Shown: positions 34,580-43,717 of the stretch, piece after piece
Layout: each line of letters starts with the position of its first letter
Numbering within the stretch: the stretch's first letter is position 1
NCBI GenBank assembly: GCA_049889095.1
Contig: JBLJFK010000001.1
From: Ewingella sp049889095
GTDB lineage: Bacteria > Pseudomonadota > Gammaproteobacteria > Enterobacterales > Enterobacteriaceae
Reading direction: 5' to 3' (one strand)
Length of the DNA: 64,000 bases
Notes under the pieces: model-generated
Seen by the model: only the letters and a program-made list of their open reading frames with translations
Databases searched by the model: none
What the model was told of the DNA's origin: nothing
Translations under genes and position numbers: made by a program

Positions 34580-36007
34580 TTACGCCACCAGCCTCTTCCC
34601 GTAGTCAAACAGCGCTTTGAGGAGCGCTGTCTTCTCCGCATCCTCCTCATACAGGTTGTACAGAGATTCGAGCTGCAAAATATAGTCCTGTACCCGTTCT
34701 GCATTGAGCTTCTCACGGCGATGTTCTTGCCAGCGGCGCTGTTCGGCGTCGGTCAGCGTGGCGGGGAAGTTGCGGGCGCGGTAGCGGAACAGCAGCGTTT
34801 CGATGCGGGTATCGTTGAAGGTTAAATCCAGCGCGGGCAGGTTTTCCGGTTTGGTCTCCAGAATGATGCGCAGGGCGGCTCGGTCGGCGTCGCTAAAGAA
34901 ACCATCGTACAAGCGACCATCTACATCTTCGCTCCCTTTAAAAGGCTCAGCGTCAGCGTAAAGTGCGACCACTTTCTCGCGTATTTGCGTATTCTGCCGC
35001 AACAATTGCAGATTTTGCAGACAACGTTCACGGTCGATACCCAGACGTTCTGCGTTTTCCGGTAACAGCGTTTTCGCCGGTGCCAGCACTGGGCATTTGT
35101 TGATATGTAACAGTTTGATCGGCAATGGTGATTGGCCGGGCTCCAGCGCATCGCGGCGAGTGTAAAGCCGTTCGCGCATCTGTTCGGCATCCAGTTCCAG
35201 CAGAGGCGTCATATCACCACCCAAATCACATACGATCACCGCATTCTTATTTTCCGGGTGCCACGCCAGCGGCGCGACCCAGGCAGTATTACCGCGTGCG
35301 GCGCCAAACATACCGGAGACATGCACCAGCGGTGTCATGGCCGCGATATCGATCAACGCATTGACTTTGTGTTTATTGCGGTGCTCAAGCAGGAAGTCGA
35401 ACAGACGCGGTTGTGCCTGTCTTACCCGCTTGGCCATGGCGATGGTGGCGTAAACGTCGGCCATCGCATCATGCGCGTTTTCATGTTCGATACCGTTAGC
35501 TTTGGACAGGTGTTCGAGGCGGAAACTCGGAAAACCGTCCTCATTTTCTGGCCAGTTGATGCCGTCCGGACGCAGCGCGTAACAGGCGCGCATTACATCG
35601 AGCAGGTCCCAGCGGGAATTGCCATATTGCCAGCTGTAAGCGTAAGGATCGTAGAAGTTACGGTAAAAAATATTGCGGCTGACTTCATCATCAAAACGAA
35701 TATTGTTATAGCCGACAATGCATGTACCGGGCACGCTAAAGGCCTTATGGATATGCGCGCTGAATTCCGCTTCACTTAGCCCTTTCTCCAGCGCCAGTTG
35801 TGGCGTAATCCCGGTGATCATCACCGCTTCCGGCTCAGGTAAATAATCGTCAGACGGGCGACAATAAATCACTAATGGCTCTTCTATGATATTGAAATCC
35901 TGATCGGTGCGCACACCGGCAAACTGCGCAGGGCGGTCCAGCGCCGGGTTCTTGCCGAAAGTTTCATAATCATGAAAGTAGAAGGTTTTTTGCGACTTGT
36001 CTGACAT
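34580..36007 (-). CDS. sbcB: SbcB, exodeoxyribonuclease I
   Basis: Processive 3'-5' single-strand DNA exonuclease active in recombination and mismatch repair. The 475-residue protein has the DnaQ-like fold: FYFHDYETFGKNP (Exo I acidic pair), IVGYNNIRFDDE (Exo II) and HENAHDAMADVYATIA (Exo III), then the SH3-like and C-terminal helical domains. Length equals E. coli SbcB. The frame is open to 36052, but ATG 36007 (MSDKSQKTFYF) gives the family N-terminus. Its stop codon lies almost at the right edge of repeat block C. Confidence 0.95.
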   Translation of the reverse strand: MSDKSQKTFYFHDYETFGKNPALDRPAQFAGVRTDQDFNIIEEPLVIYCRPSDDYLPEPEAVMITGITPQLALEKGLSEAEFSAHIHKAFSVPGTCIVGYNNIRFDDEVSRNIFYRNFYDPYAYSWQYGNSRWDLLDVMRACYALRPDGINWPENEDGFPSFRLEHLSKANGIEHENAHDAMADVYATIAMAKRVRQAQPRLFDFLLEHRNKHKVNALIDIAAMTPLVHVSGMFGAARGNTAWVAPLAWHPENKNAVIVCDLGGDMTPLLELDAEQMRERLYTRRDALEPGQSPLPIKLLHINKCPVLAPAKTLLPENAERLGIDRERCLQNLQLLRQNTQIREKVVALYADAEPFKGSEDVDGRLYDGFFSDADRAALRIILETKPENLPALDLTFNDTRIETLLFRYRARNFPATLTDAEQRRWQEHRREKLNAERVQDYILQLESLYNLYEEDAEKTALLKALFDYGKRLVA

Positions 36008-36248
36008 TACGGAGTTAACCCTTATTCGGAGTTGGTGATGGCGAGATGGCATAGCGAACAGCCGATAAGGATACCATTCAGCGGTGAGATGTCATGAGGA
36101 AATCTGTCAGCCTGTGGTTTGTCCTCGAAAATCACGTATTATTCGCCTAACGTTTGACTAAAACCACGGTGTTTCTCTGCAACAACTCCGCTAAACTAAC
36201 GGCCTTTGATTCTTCTGCCACTTCATGGCACTTCATGGGTAAACATGT

Positions 36249-37346
36249 ATGCGCCTGGACAAGAAAATCTCGCCGCTCGACAACGTGATTTACAGTCATT
36301 ACCGCATTGCCCATGCACTGCGTATTGCGCTGGCATTCATCCTCACTTTTCTTATTGTCCGCCTGACCGGGATCCCTGAAGGCACCTGGCCACTGATCAC
36401 ATTAGTGGTTGTCATGGGGCCGATTTCGTTTTGGGGCAATATTTTACAGCGTGTGTCGGAGCGTATCGCCGGGACCGTGTTTGGTTCGGTTTCCGGTCTG
36501 ATTGCGCTGTGGCTTGAACTCTACTCTTTACCGCTAATGCTGGTGTGGTGTGGGATCGTGATGTTTGTCAGCGGTTATTTGACCCTTGGCAAGCGGCCCT
36601 ATATGGCGCTGCTGATCGGTGTGACGCTGGCGGTGGTATGCGGTGCCGGGCCGGGGGATATGCATACTGCGCTGTGGCGGTCGGGCGATGTGGTATTCGG
36701 CTCGCTGCTGGCGCTGTTGTTTGCCAGTATTTATCCGCAACGTGCCTTTATCCACTGGCGGATGCAGATGGCCGACTATCTGATGTCGCTTAATAAACTC
36801 TATAGCGCCTGGCTGTCACCCAATATGCTCGAACGCCCACATTTGCAGGGCAAATTAAAAACTGCCATGACCCAGATGGTGAAGATGCGCGCGCTGTTCG
36901 CGCCGGCCAGCAAAGAGTCCCATATTCCCCGCGAAGTATTCGATGCCATTCAGACCCTCAGCCGTAACCTTTTATGTACGCTGGAATTATTGGCTGATGC
37001 CTACTGGAGTTCGCGCGAAAGCCACTATCTTATGCTTAACGCCCGCACGCTGCGCAGTGCCCAGCTGTTGATGCTCAATTCTCTCGAGCAATTAAGCGAT
37101 ATGCTGCTCAACGGCACCAGAGGGGATGAATCTGCGCTGAATCATCAGCTCAGTGAGTCAGCAGAGGAGCTCAAACAGCTGATGCAGGAGATGAATACCA
37201 GCCAGCATCTGGAAGCGCCCATTTATGGCTACGTCTGGTTGAGCATGCAGGTGGCCGAGCAACTTAAGTCATTAGGGGATCTGATCACGATGACCATGCG
37301 CAAAGAAGAGGCGTTAAATGAGGCCAGTGCGGTGCCGAAAGTGTGA
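36249..37346 (+). CDS. yeeA: YeeA, FUSC-family inner membrane protein
   Basis: Membrane protein of the aromatic acid exporter/fusaric acid resistance (FUSC) superfamily; the function of YeeA is not established. 365 residues: about six N-terminal membrane segments with EGTWPLITLVVVMGPISFWG and ALWRSGDVVFGSLLALLFAS, then a soluble helical half. Close to E. coli YeeA over its length (352 residues). It is divergent from sbcB with 241 bases between them, and upstream of yeeX. The sbmC and dacD genes that lie between yeeA and sbcB in E. coli are absent. Confidence 0.9.
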   Translation: MRLDKKISPLDNVIYSHYRIAHALRIALAFILTFLIVRLTGIPEGTWPLITLVVVMGPISFWGNILQRVSERIAGTVFGSVSGLIALWLELYSLPLMLVWCGIVMFVSGYLTLGKRPYMALLIGVTLAVVCGAGPGDMHTALWRSGDVVFGSLLALLFASIYPQRAFIHWRMQMADYLMSLNKLYSAWLSPNMLERPHLQGKLKTAMTQMVKMRALFAPASKESHIPREVFDAIQTLSRNLLCTLELLADAYWSSRESHYLMLNARTLRSAQLLMLNSLEQLSDMLLNGTRGDESALNHQLSESAEELKQLMQEMNTSQHLEAPIYGYVWLSMQVAEQLKSLGDLITMTMRKEEALNEASAVPKV

Positions 37347-37490
37347 AGGGATTTTTTTCTGTCCGCTAAAACGGGTAAGATAAGCGAATTAGACTTTCGT
37401 TCTGAACGCGCAGGTTTTTCCTGCTAGGCTGTAACCCCCGTTCCGGGCAGTGAGTCACTGAATCTGTGTAACTTAATCGAAGGTGTTAAA

Positions 37491-37823
37491 ATGGACAATA
37501 TCAACAAGCCGAGTTTCCATGACGTTCTGGAATTTGTACGCATTTTCCGCCGCAAGAACAAACTGCAACGCGAAATTGCTGACAACGAAAAAAAAATCCG
37601 CGACAACCAGAAACGTGTTCTGCTGCTCGACAACCTTGGTGACTACATCAAACCGGGCATGAGCATCGAAGAAGTTCAGGCTATTATTGCCAGCATGCGT
37701 GGCGACTATGAAGACCGCGTTGATGATTACATCATCCGCAATGCTGACCTGTCTAAAGAACGTCGTGAAATGTCGAAAAAACTGAAAGCTATGGGCGAAG
37801 TAAAAGCCAACGAAGGCAAGTAA
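37491..37823 (+). CDS. yeeX: YeeX, DUF496 family protein
   Basis: Small 110-residue charged protein of the DUF496 (UPF0265) family, of unknown function, predicted to form long helices or a coiled coil (FRRKNKLQREIADNEKKIRD, RVLLLDNLGDYIKPGMS). Almost identical in layout to E. coli YeeX. The ATG is preceded by AAGGTGTTAAA. It has its own promoter region of 144 bases after yeeA and a strong terminator. Confidence 0.93.
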   Translation: MDNINKPSFHDVLEFVRIFRRKNKLQREIADNEKKIRDNQKRVLLLDNLGDYIKPGMSIEEVQAIIASMRGDYEDRVDDYIIRNADLSKERREMSKKLKAMGEVKANEGK

Positions 37824-37854
37824 GACTCGTCATTCAAACTTTGATTAACATTTT

Positions 37855-37888
37855 AAAAGGCCTCATCACTGTTGCGATGAGGCCTTTT
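37855..37888. terminator. Bidirectional terminator between yeeX and afuC
   Basis: AAAAGGCCTCATC and GATGAGGCCTTTT form a perfect 13-base stem around an eight-base loop, with A- and T-runs at both ends. It can stop yeeX from the left and afuC from the right. Confidence 0.92.
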
Positions 37889-37934
37889 GCTTTCTGTTTC
37901 TTACTCTCTGAAAACTGAACGGCCAGCTCACGCC

Positions 37935-39017
37935 TTACGGCAGGACGAACATGCCATACGGATGAATTTGCAGGAAGAAGGCATCGCCTGCACTTGGCTG
38001 CAACTGCGTGGCATTGACCTGTAATAGCAACGATTGCCCGTGCCAGTCCAACGTCACTTCATACTGCGGCCCCATGTAGGCTACGTGCGTGATGGTACAA
38101 CGTTGGTTGTCGTCACCCTGCAAGCTAAGGGTAATGGCTTCCGGGCGCACGCCGACCGTGCATTGTTGCAGACCTGCGGCAAAGTCAGTCGGTTTCATAA
38201 TGTGATAGCCGAAGATCTCCACCGTCTCGCGGTGCAAATCGGCCGGAAACACATTGGCGTCACCCATGAAGCTCGCCATAAAGCGTGAGGCAGGCTGGCG
38301 GTAGAGTTCCTGCGGCGCGCCAATCTGCATGATTTGGCCTTTGTTCATCACCAGCACGGTGTCGGACACTGCAAAAGCCTCGCTTTGGTCGTGCGTAACG
38401 TACAGTGAGGTGATGTTGAACTGCTGCTGCAGTTCACGGATCTTCTCACGCATGCTGCGGCGCAGGTTGGCATCAAGGTTGCTCAGCGGTTCATCGAACA
38501 GCAATACCTTTGGTTTGAGGATCAGTGCACGGGCCAGCGCGACGCGCTGCTGTTGACCACCTGAAATCTGATCCACATAGCGATCCTCAAAACCATCCAG
38601 ATCGACCAGCGACAGCGCCTCACGCACTCGTTCGCGGATTTCAGCTCTTGGCCGACCGAGCATTTTCAGCCCATAACCGATATTTTCCCCGAGGGACATA
38701 TGGGGGAACAGCGCGTAAGACTGAAACACCATACAAATATCACGCTGCTGGATAGAGCGGTCGGTCACGTCTTCGCCGTCGATAAAAATTCGTCCTTCGC
38801 TCGGCTTCTCAAGCCCGGCGACCATACGCAGCACGGTCGTTTTGCCGCAGCCCGATGGGCCGAGCAGGGTGACCATTTTACCTTGCGGAATAGCCAAATT
38901 CAGACCTTCCAGCACGGTATTGTTGCCAAAACGCTTGGCGACGTTCTTCAGTTCCACAAAGCTTTTGGCGGTTTCAGCCGGCGCGCTTCGGGTTGGGTTT
39001 TCAGTGGTTAGGGTCAT
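37935..39017 (-). CDS. afuC: AfuC, hexose-phosphate ABC importer ATPase
   Basis: ATPase of the FbpC/PotA type, 360 residues. Walker A is GPSGCGKTT, the signature ISGGQQQRVALARAL and Walker B VLLFDEPLSNLD, followed by VTHDQSEAFAVSD; a TOBE regulatory domain occupies the C-terminal third. GGAGCG precedes the ATG. Older annotation of such genes as ferric iron transporters rests on Fbp similarity; the afuABC system of Actinobacillus and Citrobacter was shown to import sugar phosphates. Here the uhp genes next door favour the sugar-phosphate role. Confidence 0.8.
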   Translation of the reverse strand: MTLTTENPTRSAPAETAKSFVELKNVAKRFGNNTVLEGLNLAIPQGKMVTLLGPSGCGKTTVLRMVAGLEKPSEGRIFIDGEDVTDRSIQQRDICMVFQSYALFPHMSLGENIGYGLKMLGRPRAEIRERVREALSLVDLDGFEDRYVDQISGGQQQRVALARALILKPKVLLFDEPLSNLDANLRRSMREKIRELQQQFNITSLYVTHDQSEAFAVSDTVLVMNKGQIMQIGAPQELYRQPASRFMASFMGDANVFPADLHRETVEIFGYHIMKPTDFAAGLQQCTVGVRPEAITLSLQGDDNQRCTITHVAYMGPQYEVTLDWHGQSLLLQVNATQLQPSAGDAFFLQIHPYGMFVLP

Positions 39018-39034
39018 AAAAAGTCGCTCCGAAA

Positions 39035-41113
39035 TTATTGGCCTGTTTTGGCTTTTGAGCGGGAAATACGCGCTTCGCCAACCAGATAGTCAAAGATGAA
39101 AATGATCGCTAACATCACCACGATCAGTATTGAGCCGTAGGCAATCGCCACGCCGTATTCCCCATCTTCTACCCGATTGAGAATGTAGGCGGTCGCCACG
39201 CGAGTATCGGGCGTGACCAGGAACACAATGGCACTGACGGTGGTAATGGCGCGTACGAAGCTGTAAATCAGCGCAGAGAGGATCGCCGGTCTTAGCAGCG
39301 GCAACAGAATGTAGATCACGGTACGCATCGACCCGGCGCGCAGGCTGAGCGAGGCTTCATCCAGCGATTTATCCAGTTGCCCAAGCCCGGCAATACCGGC
39401 GCGGATCCCCACCGGCACGTTACGCATTACCATCGAGATAATCACAATGGCTGCTGTACCGGTCAGATAAACCGGTGCGCTGTTAAAGGCCAAAATGTAG
39501 GAGATCCCGGCCACGGTGCCCGGCACCGCGAAGCACAGCATTGTGCTGAACTCGATGGTCTTTTTGCCCCGAAACTGCTGGCGAACCACGATGTAAGCGA
39601 TCAGCAAACCGAACAACGCGGTGATCGGTGCGGCGATACCGGCGTAGAGCAGGGTGTCGAGCAGCGAAGGCCAGGCACCGTCACTGAAGCCTTGTCCAAA
39701 CAACTTGGTGAAGTTGGCGAAGGTCAGGGTGTAATCCACACCCCAGTTAACGGTGAAACTGCCGTAGAAAATGCTGCCATAGAGCAGAGCATTGAAGGCT
39801 ACCCACACCGCCAGCAACAGCGTCACGCCCCATACCAACGTCACTGGCAGCGGTTGAACGTCGCCGCGCGAGGTTTTGCCCGAAATGGTGACGTAGGAGC
39901 GTTTACCAATCCACATATACTGCACACAGAACACCAGCAGTGAGAACACCAGCAAAATGACGCCCAGCGTACTGGCGGCCTGATAATCCAGCTGTGCGCC
40001 GGTGATGTAGAAGTAGATTTGCGTCGCCAGCACGTCGAAGTTACCGCCCAGCACCAGCGGGTTACTAAAATCGGCCAGAGACTGGACAATGACAATCAGG
40101 AACGCATTCGCCAGCGCCGGTTTCAGCAGCGGCAGGAATACGCGGTGGAAGGTCTGCCAGCGGCTGGCACGTAACGTATATGAAGCCTCTTCCAGTGACG
40201 GATGAATAGTTTTGATTGCACCATCAAGGATCATAAAGGCCATTGGCGTAAAAGCCAGCACCTGTGCCAGCCAGATACCGGTGAAACCGTAGAGCCAGTT
40301 GGTATTGGTCAGGCCGAACCAGTCCGCCATCAGTTCCGTGACGTAACCGGAGCGACCCATCATCAGTGTTACGCCCAGACCGACAATAAACGGTGGGGTG
40401 ACGATCGGCAGAATCGAGAATATCCGGCCGATAATAGCCGAGCGTTTAGCGATTCGGGTGGTGTAAATCGCCAGCACCAGTCCGAAGAAGGTACAACCAA
40501 TGCCGACGGCGATGGACAGCAGGAACGAGTTCCAGATCACCTGCAAAATATGCGATTGACCCAGTACTGCCATAAAGGCCAGCGGCGCGAGCTCACCGGC
40601 GTCGTTGGTAAACATGGGGATAAAGATCGCAATGCTCGGGAAGATGATAAACACGCCGATCATCGCGATGATGCAAATAAGCGATCCGAGCACAAAACGG
40701 TCACCACCCAGCCACTCTAAACGAGACAGCGCCAGCGTACAGACTGCGCCGAGGGCAATGAAAATGCCGATGCTGCCATAGCCCAGACCGCGTCCGACCA
40801 GCGTGGCGCTGACAATCATGAACAGCGCACAGAATACCGACCAGGCCGCGTCGAACTGATGGCGGCGGCGGGCTTCCAGCCGTTGTGCATAGTGCGGGCG
40901 GAACAGCAAAACCGCCGGCAACAGCAGCCACAGCAGGCTGATATTCAGCCCCGACCAACCATAGGCGGCAAGAATTTCCTCTTGTGAAGAGTCCATCAAG
41001 CCGTAGTCCAGGCTCCAGGCGGGCAGCAGCACGAAGGCCGCCAGAATCAGTCCCAGCCAGGCGAAAACCGGGTCCCGACGCTGGACTCCGGGCAGGATGA
41101 GTGCATGAGACAT
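39035..41113 (-). CDS. afuB: AfuB, hexose-phosphate ABC importer permease (fused double)
   Basis: 692-residue membrane protein with two permease domains in one chain, as in FbpB/AfuB, and about fourteen segments. EAA-type loops occur in both halves: HPSLEEASYTLRASRWQTFH in the first and LDKSLDEASLSLRAGSMRTV in the second. The ATG follows AAGGGGACAAA. It is 17 bases upstream of afuC and 117 bases downstream of afuA, with a hairpin in that gap. Confidence 0.82.
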   Translation of the reverse strand: MSHALILPGVQRRDPVFAWLGLILAAFVLLPAWSLDYGLMDSSQEEILAAYGWSGLNISLLWLLLPAVLLFRPHYAQRLEARRRHQFDAAWSVFCALFMIVSATLVGRGLGYGSIGIFIALGAVCTLALSRLEWLGGDRFVLGSLICIIAMIGVFIIFPSIAIFIPMFTNDAGELAPLAFMAVLGQSHILQVIWNSFLLSIAVGIGCTFFGLVLAIYTTRIAKRSAIIGRIFSILPIVTPPFIVGLGVTLMMGRSGYVTELMADWFGLTNTNWLYGFTGIWLAQVLAFTPMAFMILDGAIKTIHPSLEEASYTLRASRWQTFHRVFLPLLKPALANAFLIVIVQSLADFSNPLVLGGNFDVLATQIYFYITGAQLDYQAASTLGVILLVFSLLVFCVQYMWIGKRSYVTISGKTSRGDVQPLPVTLVWGVTLLLAVWVAFNALLYGSIFYGSFTVNWGVDYTLTFANFTKLFGQGFSDGAWPSLLDTLLYAGIAAPITALFGLLIAYIVVRQQFRGKKTIEFSTMLCFAVPGTVAGISYILAFNSAPVYLTGTAAIVIISMVMRNVPVGIRAGIAGLGQLDKSLDEASLSLRAGSMRTVIYILLPLLRPAILSALIYSFVRAITTVSAIVFLVTPDTRVATAYILNRVEDGEYGVAIAYGSILIVVMLAIIFIFDYLVGEARISRSKAKTGQ

Positions 41114-41168
41114 TTTGTCCCCTTAGTGATAGAGAAAAGGTGTTGGCGAAAAATGCAAAAGTGGTCTT

Positions 41169-41198
41169 ACTCCTTCCCTTCTCTCGAGGGGAAGGAGT
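41169..41198 (-). promoter_or_regulatory. Hairpin between afuA and afuB
   Basis: ACTCCTTCCC and GGGAAGGAGT form a perfect ten-base stem in the 117-base gap. There is no T-run, so it is more likely an mRNA stabiliser or partial attenuator that lets more binding protein than permease be made. Confidence 0.55.
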
Positions 41199-41230
41199 AA
41201 ATCATGTCCATTCAATGAATGACGTGGGCT

Positions 41231-42271
41231 TTATTGTGTCTCTTTGCCCATCTTCACTTCGTTAACCCACTTGGTGATCAGTTCTTTACGCATATTGGAT
41301 GCACCGTATTTGTCCATGTCGTAATTGATCAGCTTCAGGTCGCTCATTTTCAGTGAGTTAGGCGAGGTTTCTGCGGTGGTGTTGGTCAGGATCTGGTAGG
41401 ACTGGCCTTTTTTCCATGCCAATTCTTGCGCGTCTTTTGACAGCGCCCAGTCAACGAACAGTTTGGCGTTATCGAGGTTACGTGCGCCTTTGAGGATGCT
41501 GACGCCGCCGATTTCATAGCCTGAGCCTTCGCAAGGTGAGATCAATTTCAGCGGTGCGCCACTCTCTTTTTCTTGTGCGTAATCATGCAGGAAGCCGATG
41601 CCAATTGCGGTTTCGCCGCGGGCGGCGTTACGTGCAGGCGCAATACCCGATTTGGTGTACTGCGAAATATTGGTGTTGAGCTTTTTCAGGTAATCAAAGG
41701 CCTGATCCTCGCCCCACAGCTGCGCGAAAGTCGCCAGCGCCGTATAGGCCGTGCCGGAACTTTGCGGATCGGCAATCTGGATCTCGCCCTTGTAAATCGG
41801 ATTGGTCAGATCCTTCCAGCATTTCGGCTCGGGCAGATTTTTCTCTTTCAGGCGGTTAGTGTTCACGCCGACCCCCAGAATGCCGATATAGACCGCCGAC
41901 GAGTAGTTGCCTTTGCGTTTAGCCGGATCACGGAAGTTCGGCATGATCTGGTCGAGATTCGGGGATTTGTAAGGCTGTAGCAGGTCCATTTCACCGGCCT
42001 GGGATTGCGGATCCAACGTGCCGCCGTACCAGACGTCAGCCTGCGGGTTTTTCTTCTCGGCTTCGACTTTCGCCAGCGTGCTGCCTGAGCCGTTGCGCAG
42101 GAACGAGGTTTTGACGTCGTACTTCTCGCCAAATGCTTTGGCTTCTTCTTCACACATGGCGTTGGTGGCACTGCAATAAATCACCAGACGGCCTTTGGCC
42201 TGAGCGGCGCCGGTCAGCGCAGTCAGGGCCACGGCAGCGGCAAGGGTGGTATGGAGCAGAGTCAGTTTCAT
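41231..42271 (-). CDS. afuA: AfuA, hexose-phosphate periplasmic binding protein
   Basis: Periplasmic binding protein, 346 residues, signal peptide ending LTGAAQA, then KGRLVIYCSATNAMCEEEAK. The fold is that of FbpA-type ferric binding proteins, yet the N-terminal strand is followed by the cysteine-containing CSATNAMCEE, and ADVWYGGTLDPQSQAGE forms part of the ligand site. In Actinobacillus and Citrobacter, AfuA binds glucose-6-phosphate, fructose-6-phosphate and related sugars rather than iron. It lies 45 bases downstream of uhpC. Confidence 0.8.
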   Translation of the reverse strand: MKLTLLHTTLAAAVALTALTGAAQAKGRLVIYCSATNAMCEEEAKAFGEKYDVKTSFLRNGSGSTLAKVEAEKKNPQADVWYGGTLDPQSQAGEMDLLQPYKSPNLDQIMPNFRDPAKRKGNYSSAVYIGILGVGVNTNRLKEKNLPEPKCWKDLTNPIYKGEIQIADPQSSGTAYTALATFAQLWGEDQAFDYLKKLNTNISQYTKSGIAPARNAARGETAIGIGFLHDYAQEKESGAPLKLISPCEGSGYEIGGVSILKGARNLDNAKLFVDWALSKDAQELAWKKGQSYQILTNTTAETSPNSLKMSDLKLINYDMDKYGASNMRKELITKWVNEVKMGKETQ

Positions 42272-42316
42272 GGCGGTTACCTTTTATTTTTTATAGGGTG
42301 GAACAGAGGAACGTTG

Positions 42317-43633
42317 TCAGTTATCCGGCGGCACGGAATTGAGTTCACGCTTGCTGATCCCAGCCATCATCATCGGCATCAGCAGCAGCCCGACGCAGGC
42401 GGAAGCCATTGTCAGAGCAGCGAAAAATCCGGACCAACCATAATGTTGCATCACCACTGCCAGCGGCCATCCCGCCAGCGCGGCGCCGAGGTAAGCAAAC
42501 AGCCCGAGAAACCCCGTCACTGTGCCTGCCGCGTCTTTGTGTGAATATTCTGTTGCCGCCAGACCTATCAACATTTGCGGTCCGAAAACAAAAAAACCGA
42601 TACTGAAGAAACTCAATGCCAACAGCCCGAAGTGGTGTACCGGCGCGAGCCACAGGGCGGTGACAGTCAAAAAAAGGCCGAGTGAAAACAGTAAAATCAT
42701 CGGCGCCCGCTGGCCCCGGAACAGCAGATCGGAGCCCCATCCGGCGAACAGCGCGCCGAGCAATCCGCCGAGTTCGAACAGCGATAGCGTGGCGTTGGCG
42801 CTGAGTAAATTAACGCCGTGATTCTCCGCCAGCCAGATGTTGCCCCAGTCGTTCAGCGCGATGCGGATCAGGTAGACCAGCACATAAGAGACCCCGAGCA
42901 GCCAGATAGTCCGGTTTTGCAAAATGGTCTGGCGCAGAATTAGCATCATGCTCATTGGCGGACTTTGCTGCTCCTGGCGCAGTTCCAGCGGGTCGCGCCG
43001 CCATTCGCCCACCGTTGGCAAACCCTGCTGTTGCGGCGTTCCGCACAGTTGTCGGCATAGCCACAGCCCGAGCATAATCCCCACAGCGCCCGGTACCAGC
43101 AGCGCCGCCTGCCAGCCCCACAGAGAGGCCAGTAGCCCGGATAGCAGCGGAACCGCCGCGCCGCCGATGTTGATCGACGTATTCCAACAGCCCCACCAGA
43201 ACCCGCGTTCGTTGCGCGAATACCAGTGAGTCAGCAGTCGGGCACACGGTGGCCATCCCCAGCCCTGAAAGAATCCGTTCAGTGTCCACACGATCAACAG
43301 CGCGGGCAGCGAGTGGCAGAAGGCAAACGTAATATTCAGCACCCCGGTCATTAGCAGGCCAACGCCCATAAACCAGCGCGCACCGGTGCGATCACTGAAA
43401 ATCCCCGAGACAAACTTCGAACCACCGTAGGCCAGATAAAACAGCGTCCCCAGCAGGCCGATATCCCCTTTGGTCAGGCCCAGTTCCAGTTGCATCACCG
43501 GCATGACGAAATTGATGCTCTTGCGGGTGAGGTAGAACGCGGCATAACCAATGACCATCGACAGCAACAAATGAACGCGCCAGTAACGGTAGTTTTTATC
43601 CACTTGTGTGGCGGACAACGGCGTGGCTGTCAT
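42317..43633 (-). CDS. uhpC: UhpC, hexose-6-phosphate sensor of the MFS family
   Basis: Membrane protein of the OPA group of MFS, 438 residues with twelve segments. YRYWRVHLLLSMVIGYAAFY, TRKSINFVMP, LNGFFQGWGWPPCARLLTHW and FVFGPQMLIGLAATEYSHKD match E. coli UhpC, which binds external glucose-6-phosphate and activates the UhpB kinase. A TTG start four codons upstream is possible, but ATG 43633, with GGAGAAAACC before it, is preferred. The transporter gene uhpT, normal partner in E. coli, is absent; afuABC takes its place downstream. Confidence 0.85.
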   Translation of the reverse strand: MTATPLSATQVDKNYRYWRVHLLLSMVIGYAAFYLTRKSINFVMPVMQLELGLTKGDIGLLGTLFYLAYGGSKFVSGIFSDRTGARWFMGVGLLMTGVLNITFAFCHSLPALLIVWTLNGFFQGWGWPPCARLLTHWYSRNERGFWWGCWNTSINIGGAAVPLLSGLLASLWGWQAALLVPGAVGIMLGLWLCRQLCGTPQQQGLPTVGEWRRDPLELRQEQQSPPMSMMLILRQTILQNRTIWLLGVSYVLVYLIRIALNDWGNIWLAENHGVNLLSANATLSLFELGGLLGALFAGWGSDLLFRGQRAPMILLFSLGLFLTVTALWLAPVHHFGLLALSFFSIGFFVFGPQMLIGLAATEYSHKDAAGTVTGFLGLFAYLGAALAGWPLAVVMQHYGWSGFFAALTMASACVGLLLMPMMMAGISKRELNSVPPDN

Positions 43634-43717
43634 GGTTTTCTCCAACTGATGAGGCGAGTGTAGGTGGACGTTTTATGCAGCGGATGAGACAAGGTTTTAG
43701 ATGACTAGGAATTAGTC

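Noticed and set aside
37935..42271. Ferric iron importer FbpABC
   Set aside because: The proteins share the fold, but linkage to uhpABC and the absence of a Fur box upstream favour the sugar-phosphate AfuABC role.
42317..43633. UhpT-type hexose-phosphate transporter
   Set aside because: Sequence and linkage to uhpA and uhpB match the sensor UhpC better than the transporter.
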